From assembly GCF_029360585.1 (NCBI RefSeq), contig NZ_JAQZSJ010000012.1:62001-126000 (forward strand): a stretch of DNA of 64,000 nt, written 5' to 3'. Of the stretch, positions 63,034 through 64,000 are shown one piece after another (within the stretch, counting starts at the first letter, position 1; every line of letters starts with the position of its first letter). The notes under the pieces are model-generated. The model saw nothing but the letters and a program-made list of their open reading frames with translations, ran no database searches and had not been told where the DNA came from. The stretch comes from Cohnella caldifontis (GTDB lineage: Bacteria; Bacillota; Bacilli; Paenibacillales; Paenibacillaceae). The position numbers were made by a program, and so were the translations under genes.

Positions 63034-63052
63034 TTGTTTCATATTGAAACAA
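63034..63052. promoter_or_regulatory. Perfect palindrome TTGTTTCA-TAT-TGAAACAA
   Basis: An 8-bp perfect inverted repeat with a 3-base centre lies about 80 bases upstream of the expected transcription start of the dehydrogenase gene, an activator position. Fis-type regulators bind such palindromes; the PrpR-N-type regulator of the same transcript is the likely binder. Confidence 0.65.
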
Positions 63053-63091
63053 ATGCGTTGCATTTCGATGTAATTTCCACTATTCTCCAAT

Positions 63092-63117
63092 AAAAAAGAA
63101 CCCGCGGCAAGCGCGGG
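63092..63117 (-). terminator. Terminator-like hairpin without an evident gene
   Basis: A 6-bp GC stem (63101-63106, 63112-63117) is followed on the minus strand by TTCTTTTTTA. No minus-strand gene is recognisable in 63120-63950, so the hairpin may have belonged to a gene now lost. Confidence 0.6.
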
Positions 63118-63361
63118 CGGAAACGATTCTATGAAGGGGACTCAGGCGGCAGTTTTTTCACGTGCAATGTATTTCTCGAAGTTCACTTGCCAAACGTCGA
63201 TTTCGCGAATCCCGCTCAGGCCAACTCCATCATTTAATGGAAAGGCAGATCTACTGTATGCAACATACAAGGAATAATCATTTTTTTGTAAACTATTGTC
63301 GTAAAATCCAGGCGTCCACGGGCAGATTCATCTTGATGCGTATGCTGTTTGTTACGAGTCG

Positions 63362-63514
63362 ATGTACGGATATGTCGGACAACAGGGAGGATTTTGCTGA
63401 GAATGAGGTGAGATGTCCGGAAAAGTCGGACAACGGAGGGGGATTCGCTGAAAATGGGAGCCGATGTACGGAAATGTCGGATATCGACGCTGCATTTGCG
63501 AGACTTCGAGCGAG
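63362..63514 (+). repeat. 51-bp tandem repeat
   Basis: Three units start at 63362, 63413 and 63464 with GATGTMCGGAWAWGTCGGA and continue with similar sequence; a degenerate fourth follows. In one frame they read as 17-residue units such as CTDMSDNREDFAENEVR. A 172-codon open frame covers them but lacks a ribosome binding site or a known domain. The repeat may be non-coding. Confidence 0.7.
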
Positions 63515-63710
63515 TTATACGATAAAACCGGACAACGCCTTACCCGGGATGCGGCAGGGAAATCATGCTATTGTTCGAACCGCTAATATGAGCGTTCACT
63601 ACGTTCTTAATTTGGAACATATCGGCTCTTTATCTGTACTTCACCCTGTCATAACGCAAAAAACTACTGTTGACTATTAGACATACTGAAGATTTGCCTT
63701 ATGCCGATCG

Positions 63711-63893
63711 TTACGGACACCACAGCCGTTATTGGGGCAATTTCAACGTTTTTCAAATCGTAACGGACAACACGGACCTTAAGCGCCCCACATCGCGGCT
63801 AATAAGCGGTATTTTTGCTGAATAAGTGCATTCGTGTCCGTTAGAATACGATAGGTTGAGGAATGCCCCCGATAACGTCCTCTGTGTCCCTTA
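63711..63893. repeat. Dispersed TAACGGACA repeat, copy B
   Basis: Motifs lie at 63711 (TTACGGACA), 63761 (TAACGGACA), 63835 (TGTCCGTTA) and 63885 (TGTCCCTTA), with the same spacing as copy A. Shared further sequence includes GCCGTTATTGG-like, CACGGACCTTA-like and AATAAGTGCA-like stretches between the motifs. No coding potential is seen. Confidence 0.8.
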
Positions 63894-63945
63894 GCCTGAT
63901 GGTGTCCGTGTTTTTCGACCTGGTATGCGAATGGGTCAATCGTAG

Positions 63946-63988
63946 AAAAAAAGCCAGCCCCGGGGTGATATCCCGTAAGGCTGGCTTT
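63946..63988 (-). terminator. Terminator of a gene beyond the right end
   Basis: A 10-bp stem (63950-63959 with 63979-63988) encloses a smaller stem and is followed on the minus strand by a T-run. It would end a minus-strand gene to the right of the window. Confidence 0.85.
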
Positions 63989-64000
63989 ATCATCTCGCTT

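Noticed and set aside
59700..63060. Sigma-54 promoters, expected from the PrpR-like regulator
   Set aside because: No GG-N10-GC -24/-12 element was found; both promoters have -35/-10 boxes, and the regulator lacks GAFTGA.
63162..63680. Open frame of 172 codons on the plus strand over the 51-bp repeats
   Set aside because: No ribosome binding site, no recognisable domain, odd composition, and its length is explained by in-frame repeats; kept only as a repeat.

Overview
The window looks like a chromosomal segment of a GC-rich, spore-former-type Firmicute of the Paenibacillaceae (Paenibacillus/Cohnella-like). I infer this from strong AGGAGG-type ribosome binding sites, frequent GTG and TTG starts, YesM/YesN two-component pairs beside sugar ABC transporters, lipoprotein substrate-binding proteins, S-layer-homology (SLH) surface proteins and a YtrA-like GntR/ABC operon. 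No tRNA, rRNA, CRISPR array or intact transposon was seen. Most genes lie on the minus strand.

Left part (1-12.4 kb): a carbohydrate-sensing and catabolism block. It holds a sugar-binding lipoprotein (its permeases would lie left of the window), two Gfo/Idh/MocA oxidoreductases, a sugar-phosphate isomerase/epimerase, a LacI regulator, an AraC regulator, and a binding lipoprotein encoded directly ahead of a YesM/YesN sensor-regulator pair without permeases. A TTGCGCAA palindrome recurs at four promoter regions here, including that of the LacI gene, and probably defines a local regulon.

12.4-21.8 kb: a cell-surface block of two long paralogous SLH proteins (beta-propeller-like and GLUG segments, fibronectin type III, a shared middle domain, three SLH motifs). 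One is split by a one-base frameshift. Both share a duplicated promoter segment with 11-bp direct repeats. A response regulator with a SARP-like output domain is encoded just upstream, and an internally deleted IS1182-type element sits between the two.

21.9-30.2 kb: a sugar ABC transporter with two binding proteins and its own YesM/YesN pair. 30.3-34.8 kb: a GntR-controlled operon of two ABC ATPases, an ABC-2 permease and a membrane protein, with a near-consensus promoter overlapping a perfect operator palindrome. 34.8-37.5 kb: a CAP-domain SLH protein and an RluA-type pseudouridine synthase. 38-43.6 kb: an alpha-glucoside-type (AglEFG-like) transporter, a decayed LacI gene and a PQQ-type sugar dehydrogenase lipoprotein. 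43.7-45.6 kb: a cadherin-like beta-sandwich protein with a damaged 5' end.

45.8-63 kb: one long run of minus-strand genes that I read as an acid-sugar catabolic island: iron-type alcohol dehydrogenase, PrpR-N-type regulator, LplABC-type transporter, DUF1537 acid-sugar kinase plus PdxA2 (the threonate/erythronate route to dihydroxyacetone phosphate), two sialidase-fold proteins, TerC, MFS transporter, 2-hydroxyacid dehydrogenase, YiaK-type dehydrogenase, NanA/DapA-type aldolase and YhcH/YiaL protein. A palindrome TGTTKCA-N3-TGMAACA recurs near its two promoters and is the likely site of the PrpR-N-type regulator. The right end holds a 51-bp tandem repeat and the second copy of a structured dispersed repeat built of TAACGGACA motifs; the first copy is near 37.7 kb.
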